The notes beneath the pieces were generated by a model that ran no database searches, was not told the DNA's origin, and saw only the letters and a list, made by a program, of their open reading frames with translations. Positions 1-9,103 of a stretch of 64,000 bases of DNA are shown here, piece after piece. This stretch comes from M3007 sp964621185 (GTDB lineage: Bacteria; Bacteroidota; Bacteroidia; Chitinophagales; Saprospiraceae): NCBI GenBank assembly GCA_964621185.1, contig CAZULM010000001.1:124001-188000 (forward strand). The letters are read 5' to 3'. Positions within the stretch are counted from its first letter, which is position 1. Each line of letters opens with the position of its first letter. The translations under genes were made by a program, and so were the position numbers.

Positions 1-1285
1 CGTCGTTCCATTTTTTGGTCAATTTCCAGATATCCTCGTTGCCGCGGCCTCCGGGGCGGGTGCTGGTCACATAACCGACATTGTCGCTCGTGTTAAAAAT
101 GAAGCCATAATCGTCGCGCTCGGAATTGACGCCGGGGCCCAGGTGAAAAATATTGGACACTTCTTCGCGCCCGAGCTCTGCGCGGAACACATCCAGCCCG
201 CCAAAGCCGCGATGCCAGTCGGAGGAGAAATACAGGCTGGCTCCGTCGTAGAAAGGGGTCACCTCGTTGCCGGGGGTATTGAGCGGCGAGCCGAGATTGC
301 GCGGGGTAGTCCAGGTGTTGTCCTTCCAGTTGGAGACATAGATGTCCCAGCCGCCAAGCCCTCCTGGCTGCGTGGAGGCAAAGATCAGGGTGCCTCCGTC
401 GGGCGAGAGCGCAGGGAAGCCAGTGGCGAAGCTGGAGCCGTTGTAGGGGAATGCCTTGATGTTGATCCACTTGCCGTTGTCGTCCACCTCGGCGGTGTAG
501 AGGCTCATGTTGATGCCGCTTTCAGCGATCTGGCGGGTGCCGTTGATGAAGTTGTTGCGGCAGAAAGCTACCCGCCGGCCATCGGCGGAAAAGCTGGCCG
601 GCCCTTCGTTGCGGGCGTTTTGCAGCTCGCTGCGCAGAATCTGGGGCTTTTGGAGCAGGCCGCTTTCCGGGTTTACTTGTGTCACCAGCAGGTAATTTTG
701 CGAGCCGCTGGGGCTGTCGCCCGACTTGCCTTTGGGCATCAGGTCGGTGCGCGCAGAGCTGTACACCACGCGGCTGCCTAAGAATGTGGGGCAAAAATCG
801 GCGAATTCTGTATTGAGCGGCTCGTTCTTGACCTGCCAGGCCGATTCTTTCAAGGCGTTTGCGCTGGCATAATCACAAACGCTGACGTAGTGGTTGCCTA
901 CGGCCTCATTCCTTTGGGCATATTCCATGAACTGGTCTTTTGCCGCGTCGTAAGCCTTGGTTTGCATCAGCGCCATGCCATAGCGCAGGTGCACTTCGGC
1001 TTCCGTGTTGTACTGCCGGATGGCTTTGAGGTACCATTCCAGGGATTTTTCCGGCATGTTCAACTGGTAGTAGCAATCGCCGATGCGCGCGAGCGCATGG
1101 GCGTTGCGAGGGTCGTCTTTCAAAACCTGTTGATAGGTTTGCATGGCCAAGTTGTAAGCGTAAAGGGCGTATTGGCGGTCTGCCCTCACAAGGTCTTCGT
1201 TAAGGGATGATGTTTGGGCGGAAAGCCAGCCGGCAGCGCAAAGCAGCAGTGCCGACACCCACCCTGCACGAGGAATCGTGTTCAT
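1..1285 (-). CDS. TPR / PD40 beta-propeller envelope protein, C-terminus cut off by the window edge
   Basis: The reading frame opens with ATG at 1285 (MNTIPRAG...) and stays open to base 1, so at least 428 codons are present and the C-terminus is missing. A signal peptide ending at LSAQ comes first. TPR-like helices follow at about residues 25-130 (for example ARIGDCYYQLNMPEKSLEWY). Then come WD40-like PD40 blades with the typical SFSADGRRVAF, ALSPDGGTLIFAS, GGWDIYVS, YFSSDWHRGFGGLDVF and YGFIFNT motifs. This order is typical of Bacteroidota envelope proteins that end in an OmpA peptidoglycan-binding domain, including PorE-type T9SS components, but the OmpA part would lie outside the window. 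The role in the envelope or T9SS is inferred from architecture. Start choice rests on the signal peptide. Confidence 0.85.
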   Translation of the reverse strand, partial: MNTIPRAGWVSALLLCAAGWLSAQTSSLNEDLVRADRQYALYAYNLAMQTYQQVLKDDPRNAHALARIGDCYYQLNMPEKSLEWYLKAIRQYNTEAEVHLRYGMALMQTKAYDAAKDQFMEYAQRNEAVGNHYVSVCDYASANALKESAWQVKNEPLNTEFADFCPTFLGSRVVYSSARTDLMPKGKSGDSPSGSQNYLLVTQVNPESGLLQKPQILRSELQNARNEGPASFSADGRRVAFCRNNFINGTRQIAESGINMSLYTAEVDDNGKWINIKAFPYNGSSFATGFPALSPDGGTLIFASTQPGGLGGWDIYVSNWKDNTWTTPRNLGSPLNTPGNEVTPFYDGASLYFSSDWHRGFGGLDVFRAELGREEVSNIFHLGPGVNSERDDYGFIFNTSDNVGYVTSTRPGGRGNEDIWKLTKKWND

Positions 1286-1580
1286 AAGCAGTATGGTTTA
1301 AATAATAGTTGAACCGGGCAAAGACCCGGCGTGAAAGCGTTAAAAAATATCGTAAGTTCGAGCGAAACCCTCTGTACGTTGCCCGAAAAGCCAAAGGCGG
1401 CAATGACCAAACAGGCACAAAACGGCCATAAAACTGCCATTTTGCCTAGTTTAGTATAGTGGAGAGACTATCTTTTGAATGAGGGACGGAGCAAATATAT
1501 GGGTTTTTGTTTGAGTGTGCGTTTTTTCGGGTAAATAATTACACGGCGTCTCTTGACCTGTAAGGCGCCAAAGACGCAAT
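1286..1580. other. Gene-poor leader of the TPR/PD40 gene
   Basis: No convincing gene is seen here. It holds a short GC hairpin (CCGGG at 1314-1318 with CCCGG at 1325-1329) and a candidate -7 element for the leftward gene, TATATTTGC on the minus strand at 1491-1499, which fits the Bacteroidota TAnnTTTG consensus. No clear -33 TTTG lies at the right distance, and the leader would be about 200 nt long, so the promoter is tentative. Confidence 0.35.
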
Positions 1581-1621
1581 AAAAAAGCGATCTTCCCTGT
1601 GCATTGCCCAGGGAAGATCGC
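1581..1621 (-). terminator. Intrinsic terminator of the large T9SS protein gene
   Basis: A perfect 13-bp stem (1587-1599 with 1609-1621) and 9-nt loop is followed, on the minus strand, by six T residues (AAAAAA at 1581-1586 on plus). It lies 23 bp after the stop codon of the gene at 1644-6335. Confidence 0.85.
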
Positions 1622-1643
1622 CCACTACAGTGTCTTTGCCAAA

Positions 1644-4600
1644 CTATCGGCTCAACACAATCTTCCGCACAACTTGCTGGTTCCCAATCCGGATCACCAG
1701 CGAGTACAAACCATCGGAGATGCCCGACAAGGCCATCGCAATCTGTTTGTCCTGCACCGAATCCTGAACCAGCACCCGGCGGCCAGTCTGGTCGAACACC
1801 TGCATGAACACCGTTTTGCCCACCAGTTCGTCAGGCAACAGGATGTTCAAGTTGCCCGCAGTCGGGTTGGGGAACACGCGGATGCCGTCGAGCACGATCG
1901 GGGTGTCACTGGTACCGGAGGTCGTGTTCTGCACGGTGATCGGCGCGCCAACAACGGTACAGCCATTGTCGTCTGTCACTTCGACGATGTAGGTTCCAGC
2001 CGCCAAGCCCGTCGGGTTTTGGGCGGTGGACACCTCTACCCCGTTCAGTTTCCAGGAATAGGTGTAAGGCGGCAAGCTGCCTGCCACATTGATGAATATG
2101 GAGCCGATGTGCAGCATGTTGATGTCGTTGAACACGGTGTCCAGCGTCACCGTCAGCGGGCTGAGTATGGTCACTTCAAAAGAGCAGGCGCCCATGTTGC
2201 CCTGTGCGTCGGTGAAGGTGTAGGAGGTCGTGGTGGCGCCTACGGGGAACAAGGCGCCAATGGGCAAGCCTTCCGTGATGTTGAACGAGCCTCCCAGTAT
2301 CAGGCAGTTATCGGTTGCCGTCGGAGCCTGGTAAAAAACCGGGTTGTCTTCAAAACAGTTGACCAAGCTCGGCGAGCAGATCAGGATCGGGTCGGCATCG
2401 TCGATAATGGTCACGGTTATGGTCTGGGAAGTCGTGTTCCCTGCATCGTCGGTCGCGGTGATGGTAACCTCGTGATCTCCCAATTGGGTGCAGACAAACT
2501 CCCCGGGAACGATTGTCACAGAGGCCAGCACACAGTTGTCGGTCACGGTTGCATTCATGTTTTGGACCGTCAGCACGACATTGCCGTCGGGGCCTATTGG
2601 CACCGGTGTATTGGCAGCAACAATCACGGGGGCAATGTTGTCGTCGGAAAGTATGGTGACCGAGGCGGTAGCGGAACAACCGTTTTCATCGGTCACGGTG
2701 GCGGTGTAGGTTCCGGCTACCAATCCCGTGGCTTCATAATTCATTTGCCCGTTGCTCCATTCTACCGAGAGGCCGCCGGTGCCGCCGGAAGCCGCTACGG
2801 AAGCGTAACCTTCCGGCGCTGTGGGGCAAGATGTCACGTTAGAGGAGTCAATCGTTGCGACAATTGCCGGCGGCGCTGTCAGCTCCACCGGTACGATGAT
2901 GCTGCAACCGTTCGTGTCGGTCACCTCCACCGTATGCACACCAGCGGGCAAGTTGGTTTCAGTGGCTGCCGTGCCGCCGCTGCTCCAGGCGAATGTAAAG
3001 CCCCCCGTGCCGCCTGTCAACAAAATGGTGGCAAAACCGGTGGAATCGCCGTTGCAGGTCGGGTTCGTGATCTGCAGGTTCGTGATCAGGTTGCAATTGC
3101 CAGCCTCTACAATGGCGGTCTGAACCGCCTCGCAGCCATTGGAGTCCGTCACCGTAACGGTATAGTTGCCGGCAGCCAGGCCGGAGATGGTCGCCGTGGT
3201 TTCGCCGTTGCTCCACAAATAGGTGTAGGCGCCCGAGCCGCCCGTTGGGTTGGCGCTGGCTGTGCCGTCTTCGGTGCCGGAGCCGCTGGTGACAGAGCCT
3301 GTTGCGTTGGCGACCAGGGCGCTGGGCTCTTCTATCGTGAATGTTTCGACTTCAGGGCAGTTGTTGGCATCGGTGATGGAAACGGAGTAGCTGCCCGCAG
3401 CCAGGTCGCTCAGGTTGGTGGTGGTGTCGCCCGTGCTCCATAAAATGGCAAACGGGGCGGAACCGCCCATAAACTCGATCACGGCAGTGCCGTTGGCCGC
3501 GCCGAAACAACTGATGTCGGTAGAGAGTATTTCTGTTGCCAGGGTGCAGTCGAACTGGTTCACGTTCACAGTGCGCACCCGTGTGCAGCCGTTCGCGTCG
3601 GTAACAGTAACCGTATATGAACCTGCTGCCAGGCCGCTGATCGACTGGGTGGTTTCGCCATTGCTCCAAAGGTATGTGTACCCTGGAGTGCCGCCGGTGG
3701 GGTTGGTGGTCACCGAGCCATCGGCTGCGCCGAGCGCTGATTCTCCAGTTGCCACGGCATTGGTGCTGATAGCGGTCGGGGCCGTCACGGTGGCGGTCAG
3801 GGTCGCGCTGCAACCTTCTCCGTCAGTAACTGTGGCTACGTAAGTGCCCGCTACAAGGTTCTCATTCAGCGCCGTGGTTGCGCCGTTGCTCCAAAGGTAG
3901 CTATAGGTGCCGTCGCCGCCAGCTGCTGCCACTATTACGCTGCCATCGGCGCCGCCAAAACAATCGGCATTGTCGATGCTGTCAATGCTGGCTGTAACGT
4001 TGCTGCGCTGGATAACAGTGACCGTAGCAGAACTTGTGCAACCGGTTGCCGTATTGGACACAAGAACACCGTAAACACCTGGGGTGTTGGCTGCCAAAAA
4101 GGCCACAACGCCCGTGTTTTGGGTGCCGCCGCCTGGCAAAGTCCAGGCATGGGTCAAATTGGAGGGGTTGCCCATGCTGGTCGCCAACACATTTACCGAG
4201 CTGTTGTTGCAGTTCAAGCTGCCGGATGTGGCCAGGGTGGTGCCGGGCGGGGTGTTGTTGAGCACCACGGCAGCGCTCGCCGTGTTGGTGCAGCCGTTAG
4301 GGGCGGTGGCTACTACCTGGTAGTTGCCGATCGCCGTAACCACCGGGTTGGGTATCGTGGCCATAAAACCTCCGGGGCCGGTCCATTTGAACGTCACGCC
4401 TTGGGTGGTGGAAGTGGCGCCCAATGTTACGCTGCTTTGGGCGCATGTGATTGCGCCACCTGTTGCCGTTACCTGGGGCGTGTCATTCCCGGCATTCACC
4501 ACGGCCGTGGCAGTAGCGGTACATCCCGATACGCCATTGGTAACCAGCACGGTATAGGTGCCGGCCACGTTCACGACAGGGTTTTGCGCTGTGGAAACAA

Positions 4601-6335
4601 AACCGCCGGGCCCCGTCCAGGAATAGCTCGGGTTGGGCGCATTTGTAGCTGCCTGCAAAGTCACTGATGGAGCTGTGCAGGTAAAGGTACCCCCTGCCGT
4701 GGTGATCACGGGCGGCGCAACGTCAGCCGTGACCTTGGCATTGGAAACAGCCGTGCAGCCGTTGTGGGTATTTGTCACGCGCAGCGAATAGGTGCCTGGG
4801 GCATTGACAATGGGGGTCAGGGTATTTGTCCCGGAAACGATATTGCCGCCCAGGAGCACCTTCCAAAAATAGGAATAGTTGGAGCCCATGGAGCCGCTGC
4901 CCTGCAACTGCACCTGTGTCACGACACAGGTTAGCACCATGTCAGGCCCTGCATTTGCCACCGGAGGGGTCAAATTGCCCGGCACCATCACGTAGGCGGT
5001 GTCTTTGCAGGCATTGCCGCCAATGATGTTGGTGACGATGAGCGCATGTTGCCCTGGCTCGTTGGCCGTAGCCGTAATGGCGTTGCTGATGACCTGACCT
5101 GCAGGGTTGAGCCACATATAGCTCACGGAATTGCCTGTCGTCGATCCTGCTCCGGATAGCGGGACTGAGGTGACGGCGCAGGTAATGGTATCGGGTGGCA
5201 CGATAACGGCTTTGGCTGGTATCTTTATCAGGGAAAAGTTGACAATGCTGTCGCAGCCCTGGTAAGAGGTCAAATATTCCTGATAGGTGCCCGTCTCGCA
5301 ATATTCGATGCCGTTGATCTCAAAGCACTCGTTTTTACACAGGTAGCGCAGTGGAAGGTTCCGCTGGTTGTAGGGCAAAAGGATAAGCTTTTGTTTTACG
5401 ATACTGTCACAACCCAGGTAAGAAAGATATGGGGTGGATGTCAGGTTGTACGTGCCAGGCGCCCCCAGGAAATTATGGGGCTCCTCTTGCCATTCGTATG
5501 GGATTTCATTGTTGCAGATGGTGAGGTCGGGCAGCTGGGTGATCGGCAGCGGCACGTTCGAGACGGGGAAACAGGTGCTGGCTGAGGGGGAGCAGGCATT
5601 GGAAGCTGTGACACACACGTTGCCGCCGGTATTGCCAAACGCGATTTCCACGCTGTTGTTGCCGGCGGCGGGGAACACGCGCACGTTGCCGCCACCGTTG
5701 ATGGACGATCCGGCAGGGCTCGACCAGGTATAGGACACTGCGTTGGCAACCGGCGGTATCGAATAAACCGTTGTCGCGTTCGGGCAAACCTGTGACAAGC
5801 CTTCTATCGGGCTGATAGGCCCCATGGGTGGCCCCTGGGTGGTGCCGTTGAATACCAGGAAAGAATAGTCGCAGACATCCCCGTTGAACCCGTCGATCAC
5901 AAATTGGTAGGGCTGGCCTACGACGAGGTTGGTAGCCGTGACAATGAAGGCGCCAAAACCGTTCAAGGGGTTCGGGCCAGGCATGCATCCTATGTCCGTG
6001 ATGCAGTTGGAGATAAAAGAAGCTTCCAGCCCCTGGCCGGTCTGGCAGTTGGTCGGGAATACGGCAATACTCACATTGGCGCTCCCGGCGACGAACCCGT
6101 AAAAGCGCGGGTTGTTCAGCACCAGTGTGCCATGACAGAGCGAATTGGGTGCCCCGGGCGGCAACGGCACGTTGTTCCTGCCTGTTACGCCATCCAGGTT
6201 GCAGTTGATGCAAGAAGTAGCGCAGGTAGAGGAAGCATTGTTCAGACCAGGACAGGCAAACAGCCCTTGGGCCTCCAATTGCTGGCCGGACGCCAGTAAT
6301 AGAAGCAAAAACGGCAGTAGGATCTTGTAGTTCAT
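1644..6335 (-). CDS. Large T9SS-secreted surface protein with PKD/Ig-like, SprB and HYR repeats
   Basis: The 1563-residue product has a signal peptide (MNYKILLPFLLLLLASG...), so the ATG at 6335 is preferred over an upstream in-frame ATG at 6479 whose 48 codons would spoil it. After a cysteine-rich N-terminal part come many PKD/Ig-like modules (roughly residues 200-780; repeated SYSWTGPGGFVST and GTYTVLVTN patterns). SprB-type repeats follow (about 790-1230; repeated YLWSNGETT and GSYTVTVTDANGC), then HYR-like modules (about 1230-1390; TATDDAGNTTS). The last ~80 residues (from VFPNPTAGN) form a type A T9SS sorting domain that ends in KIVLSR. SprB repeats are known from the Flavobacterium gliding adhesin. 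Export across the outer membrane by T9SS is well supported; an adhesive role is inferred. Confidence 0.9.
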   Translation of the reverse strand: MNYKILLPFLLLLLASGQQLEAQGLFACPGLNNASSTCATSCINCNLDGVTGRNNVPLPPGAPNSLCHGTLVLNNPRFYGFVAGSANVSIAVFPTNCQTGQGLEASFISNCITDIGCMPGPNPLNGFGAFIVTATNLVVGQPYQFVIDGFNGDVCDYSFLVFNGTTQGPPMGPISPIEGLSQVCPNATTVYSIPPVANAVSYTWSSPAGSSINGGGNVRVFPAAGNNSVEIAFGNTGGNVCVTASNACSPSASTCFPVSNVPLPITQLPDLTICNNEIPYEWQEEPHNFLGAPGTYNLTSTPYLSYLGCDSIVKQKLILLPYNQRNLPLRYLCKNECFEINGIEYCETGTYQEYLTSYQGCDSIVNFSLIKIPAKAVIVPPDTITCAVTSVPLSGAGSTTGNSVSYMWLNPAGQVISNAITATANEPGQHALIVTNIIGGNACKDTAYVMVPGNLTPPVANAGPDMVLTCVVTQVQLQGSGSMGSNYSYFWKVLLGGNIVSGTNTLTPIVNAPGTYSLRVTNTHNGCTAVSNAKVTADVAPPVITTAGGTFTCTAPSVTLQAATNAPNPSYSWTGPGGFVSTAQNPVVNVAGTYTVLVTNGVSGCTATATAVVNAGNDTPQVTATGGAITCAQSSVTLGATSTTQGVTFKWTGPGGFMATIPNPVVTAIGNYQVVATAPNGCTNTASAAVVLNNTPPGTTLATSGSLNCNNSSVNVLATSMGNPSNLTHAWTLPGGGTQNTGVVAFLAANTPGVYGVLVSNTATGCTSSATVTVIQRSNVTASIDSIDNADCFGGADGSVIVAAAGGDGTYSYLWSNGATTALNENLVAGTYVATVTDGEGCSATLTATVTAPTAISTNAVATGESALGAADGSVTTNPTGGTPGYTYLWSNGETTQSISGLAAGSYTVTVTDANGCTRVRTVNVNQFDCTLATEILSTDISCFGAANGTAVIEFMGGSAPFAILWSTGDTTTNLSDLAAGSYSVSITDANNCPEVETFTIEEPSALVANATGSVTSGSGTEDGTASANPTGGSGAYTYLWSNGETTATISGLAAGNYTVTVTDSNGCEAVQTAIVEAGNCNLITNLQITNPTCNGDSTGFATILLTGGTGGFTFAWSSGGTAATETNLPAGVHTVEVTDTNGCSIIVPVELTAPPAIVATIDSSNVTSCPTAPEGYASVAASGGTGGLSVEWSNGQMNYEATGLVAGTYTATVTDENGCSATASVTILSDDNIAPVIVAANTPVPIGPDGNVVLTVQNMNATVTDNCVLASVTIVPGEFVCTQLGDHEVTITATDDAGNTTSQTITVTIIDDADPILICSPSLVNCFEDNPVFYQAPTATDNCLILGGSFNITEGLPIGALFPVGATTTSYTFTDAQGNMGACSFEVTILSPLTVTLDTVFNDINMLHIGSIFINVAGSLPPYTYSWKLNGVEVSTAQNPTGLAAGTYIVEVTDDNGCTVVGAPITVQNTTSGTSDTPIVLDGIRVFPNPTAGNLNILLPDELVGKTVFMQVFDQTGRRVLVQDSVQDKQIAMALSGISDGLYSLVIRIGNQQVVRKIVLSR

Positions 6336-6564
6336 AATCGGTAATAATGTTGTGAGAAAATTTGGTGAGATTAGGCAGATAAACACATTGAAGCACCATG
6401 GCGCCTGCAACAAAGCATATCTGAGCCGGATTATGCGAAAACAGTGCTGATAGACAATGGGGATTGTAAGGTATGTCAAAAAGCCGGAAAAGAGAAAAAT
6501 GCGGGGAACAAATTAATGCACATCAAGATTCATTCCACATTCTCGAAAGTTTCAAAAAAAATGA

Positions 6565-7335
6565 TTATTTGGGTTGGGCCAAGGCCGCTTCCCAGGCTTG
6601 AACAAGCTTCAACAAATAAAACAAGCTGATAGCCCCGATGAGATGTTTTAAGGTATGCCCGCTCCAAAAACCAAGCAATTCAAAGGTTTCGGTGTCCAAA
6701 TATTCAAACACCTTGGCAACAACATACCAGCCCAGCACCATCCAAAAATATTTGGTGTAGGTGTTTTTTTTATCCGACAATAGAATGAGCGCAGGGCCAG
6801 CCAACATGGGAAAGAACTGGACGAAGGCGTAAAGCCGCAAATCCCCAAGCCCGATGGACTCGGTGTACTGCCAATGAAAAATGCTCAATACGCCAAGCGG
6901 TACGCTGAAATAAAAAGCCCACTTGCCCCAGCTTGGCCCGATAAAATCGTAGATCAGCAAGGAAAAGACCGGCATGAACATCAAGGTCATAGGCAGGCGG
7001 TCCCATACTAGGCTCTGGTTGTCGGGGGCATAATGGTAATAAGCCGACCCAAAACTGGTAATGAAAATGCCAAAAACCAGTACGACCGGTATCCACTGCG
7101 CGGCAAATCCAGGGCGTTGGCGGAAATTCTCGAATACTTGGCTGAATCCGTACAGGCCAAGGAAAAACATGGGCAGGTTGCTGGCGACGTTCCAAAAATT
7201 GTCGATGCCCAGGATGTTGCGCTGGTCGGCAAATGCATGGTACGCCGTATCCTGTGGCAGGGGGCCTTTGGCCCACAGCACTGCGAGAAATGCAAAGAAA
7301 ATAGCGGCTAACGCCAATGCTTGTGTTTTTTTCAT
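6565..7335 (-). CDS. Alkaline-ceramidase-like CREST-superfamily membrane hydrolase
   Basis: This 256-residue protein has about seven hydrophobic segments. It carries the pattern of the alkaline ceramidase/PAQR/Per1 (CREST) superfamily. FWNVASNLPM near residue 47 resembles the first helix of alkaline ceramidases. S97, H101 and D112 (SAYYHYAPDNQSLVWDR) and H227, H231 (SGHTLKH) keep the spacing of the catalytic Ser/Asp and the three zinc-binding His of human ACER3. It may hydrolyse the amide bond of a ceramide or related lipid in the inner membrane; the substrate is inference. The gene starts 19 bp after the K+ channel stop codon on the same strand, so the two probably form an operon. Confidence 0.75.
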   Translation of the reverse strand: MKKTQALALAAIFFAFLAVLWAKGPLPQDTAYHAFADQRNILGIDNFWNVASNLPMFFLGLYGFSQVFENFRQRPGFAAQWIPVVLVFGIFITSFGSAYYHYAPDNQSLVWDRLPMTLMFMPVFSLLIYDFIGPSWGKWAFYFSVPLGVLSIFHWQYTESIGLGDLRLYAFVQFFPMLAGPALILLSDKKNTYTKYFWMVLGWYVVAKVFEYLDTETFELLGFWSGHTLKHLIGAISLFYLLKLVQAWEAALAQPK

Positions 7336-7354
7336 AGCAGGCTTAATAGTCTGT

Positions 7355-8455
7355 TCATGTTAACAGTACAGCGGTGGTGAAATAGTCTATCTGATCGATG
7401 TCGCCCAATACCACGATGTGCATTTCCGGAGCCAGCAGCACGTCTTCCTTCGGGTTGAGCTGGTATTGCCCATCTGGGTATTTGATGGCCAGTATCGGGA
7501 TTTTTGCGGCTTGCTGGATGCCGCTTTCAGCCATTGTCCGCCCCTGGAACACAGGCTTTAGGCGTGTCACGGCGATTTCTTCAAACACGACCCGCCGCGC
7601 GCCGATATTCGAGATAAGGGTGAAGAACTCGCCCAGGTCCGAATTGTTGACCAGCATGGCCATGTAAAAGCCACCGATGCGCTCCGGCATCACCACGTGG
7701 TTGGCCCCGGCGCGGCGGAGCTTCAATTCGTCGGAGGGGTTGTTCAGGCGGCTGATGATCTTCAAGTCCGGCTTGATCTGGCGAGCCGAGAGCACCACGA
7801 AAAGGTTGCTGGCATCTTGTGGCAGCGTGACGACTATTGCAGCAGCACGCAGGATGCCCGCTTCCAACAAAATTTCATCGTCTGTGGCATCGCCTTCCAG
7901 GAACAGGTAATTGGTTTCCTCTTCCATCTGAGCTATCTTTTCGGCATCAATCTCGACCACCACGAACGGCACCTGTTCTTTTACTAGCTCTTCGCATACT
8001 TCTATGGAGTGGCGGCCATAACCGCAGACAATGGTGTGCCCCTCCAATTTCAGAATGTTTTCCATCATGTTGTATTCGGCAAAAAAATCGTGCAAGTCGT
8101 GGTCGGCAAAGATGCTCGTTATCGTCGAAATAGCGTAAGCAAAAAAACCGATGTTGAACAAAATAAGGAAAGAAGTGAACACCCTGCCCGCATGGCTCAA
8201 AGGGATGACCTCGCCAAAGCCTACCGTGGATAGGGTTACAAGGCTCATATAGTAGGAAGAAAACCAGCTCGTGTGTTCTATCAGCCTGAACCCAATCGTT
8301 CCGATCAACACAGCGATTGCCAGCAGGAATACAGCTGAGCGCAGTCGGCGAATGGCACTGAATACGTGCTCCGACCGGTCTTTGGGCACGTACTTTAGCC
8401 TGGGCAGCCAAAAAAACCATATGCCCAAGCGCAGCAGGTTAAGGACAAATGTCAT
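7355..8455 (-). CDS. Two-TM potassium channel with cytoplasmic RCK/TrkA domains
   Basis: The 366-residue protein has a pore region with the K+ selectivity filter TVGFG at residues 77-81, between hydrophobic helices at about 42-58 and 92-115. An RCK (TrkA-N) Rossmann domain starts at GHTIVCGYGRHS (139-150), and a TrkA-C-like domain occupies about 280-366 (ILAIKYPDGQ, MHIVVLGDIDQ). This is the architecture of MthK-like channels gated by ligands on the RCK ring; ligand identity cannot be read. It is the first gene of a probable two-gene unit with the ceramidase-like gene and diverges from the lipoprotein gene at 8525. Confidence 0.88.
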   Translation of the reverse strand: MTFVLNLLRLGIWFFWLPRLKYVPKDRSEHVFSAIRRLRSAVFLLAIAVLIGTIGFRLIEHTSWFSSYYMSLVTLSTVGFGEVIPLSHAGRVFTSFLILFNIGFFAYAISTITSIFADHDLHDFFAEYNMMENILKLEGHTIVCGYGRHSIEVCEELVKEQVPFVVVEIDAEKIAQMEEETNYLFLEGDATDDEILLEAGILRAAAIVVTLPQDASNLFVVLSARQIKPDLKIISRLNNPSDELKLRRAGANHVVMPERIGGFYMAMLVNNSDLGEFFTLISNIGARRVVFEEIAVTRLKPVFQGRTMAESGIQQAAKIPILAIKYPDGQYQLNPKEDVLLAPEMHIVVLGDIDQIDYFTTAVLLT

Positions 8456-8524
8456 ACCGCGAAATTAAGGAAAAGACTTGTTGTGATAGCTTATATTTGC
8501 ATGACACAAACGCAATGTCATACT

Positions 8525-9022
8525 ATGAGAAACTTTCGCAATTTTCTGCTGCTCACGCTGTGCTCCCCCATACTTCTGGTGCAATGCACGGCATCCCGCA
8601 AACTGCAGATCGCAGAACGAAACGCCGAAACCGTTCGTATCTGGTTCGAAGAGGGTTGGAACAAAAAGCACAACGATGCCCTTATCGAGCGGGTTTTCTC
8701 GCCCAACTGGGAAGACGGCAACCCGATACGCGGCAACCAAACGGCAGGTTTGGAGGGCATCCGCGAAACGGTCCATTTTTACGAAGAGGCCTTTTCCGAC
8801 ACGCATTTCACCATTACCCATTTGTTTGCCACCGACAAGCAGGTGGCCATACGGTACAATGTGGTAGCCGTTCACGTTGGCGACGCGTTTGGTATTCCTG
8901 CTACTGGGAAAAAGATCGTTTCAACTGGTATAGTGCTGTACGAAATGGAACGGGGAAAAATAAAAAAGAGCTGGCAGGAGCTCGATCTGTTGGGGATAAT
9001 CAACCAATTGAAGGCGGAATAG
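8525..9022 (+). CDS. SnoaL-like (ester cyclase family) lipoprotein
   Basis: The 165-residue product begins with a lipoprotein signal (MRNFRNFLLLTLCSPILLVQC), which favours the ATG at 8525 over one 42 bp upstream. The mature part has the alpha+beta barrel pattern of SnoaL/NTF2-like polyketide cyclases: FFEEGWNKK-type N-terminal helix, then GLEGIRETVHFYEEAFSDTHFTI and a C-terminal strand-rich half (GIVLYEMERGKIKKSWQ). Family members range from cyclases to proteins of unknown role, so the function stays open; an envelope location is supported by the lipobox. Confidence 0.75.
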   Translation: MRNFRNFLLLTLCSPILLVQCTASRKLQIAERNAETVRIWFEEGWNKKHNDALIERVFSPNWEDGNPIRGNQTAGLEGIRETVHFYEEAFSDTHFTITHLFATDKQVAIRYNVVAVHVGDAFGIPATGKKIVSTGIVLYEMERGKIKKSWQELDLLGIINQLKAE

Positions 9023-9060
9023 AAAAAAACAGGCCACCCCGAAAAGACTCGGGATGGCCT
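9021..9060 (-). terminator. Terminator of the susCD pair, possibly shared with the convergent lipoprotein gene
   Basis: The stem AGGCCATCCCGA / TCGGGGTGGCCT (9031-9060, read on minus) has a 6-nt loop and one G-T-type mismatch, and is followed on minus by GTTTTTTT (9023-9030 on plus). It lies 44 bp past the susD stop. The hairpin also follows the plus-strand gene ending at 9022, but no T-run exists on that side. Confidence 0.8.
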
Positions 9061-9103
9061 ATGCTTAGCGGCGACAATCGATGTCACAGCACCACGTAAA
9101 GGG

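Noticed and set aside
1599..3443. A 614-codon plus-strand open frame antisense to the large T9SS gene
   Set aside because: It lies wholly opposite a gene with clear domains, has a sequence without domain pattern, and arises from the GC-rich repeats of the sense gene.
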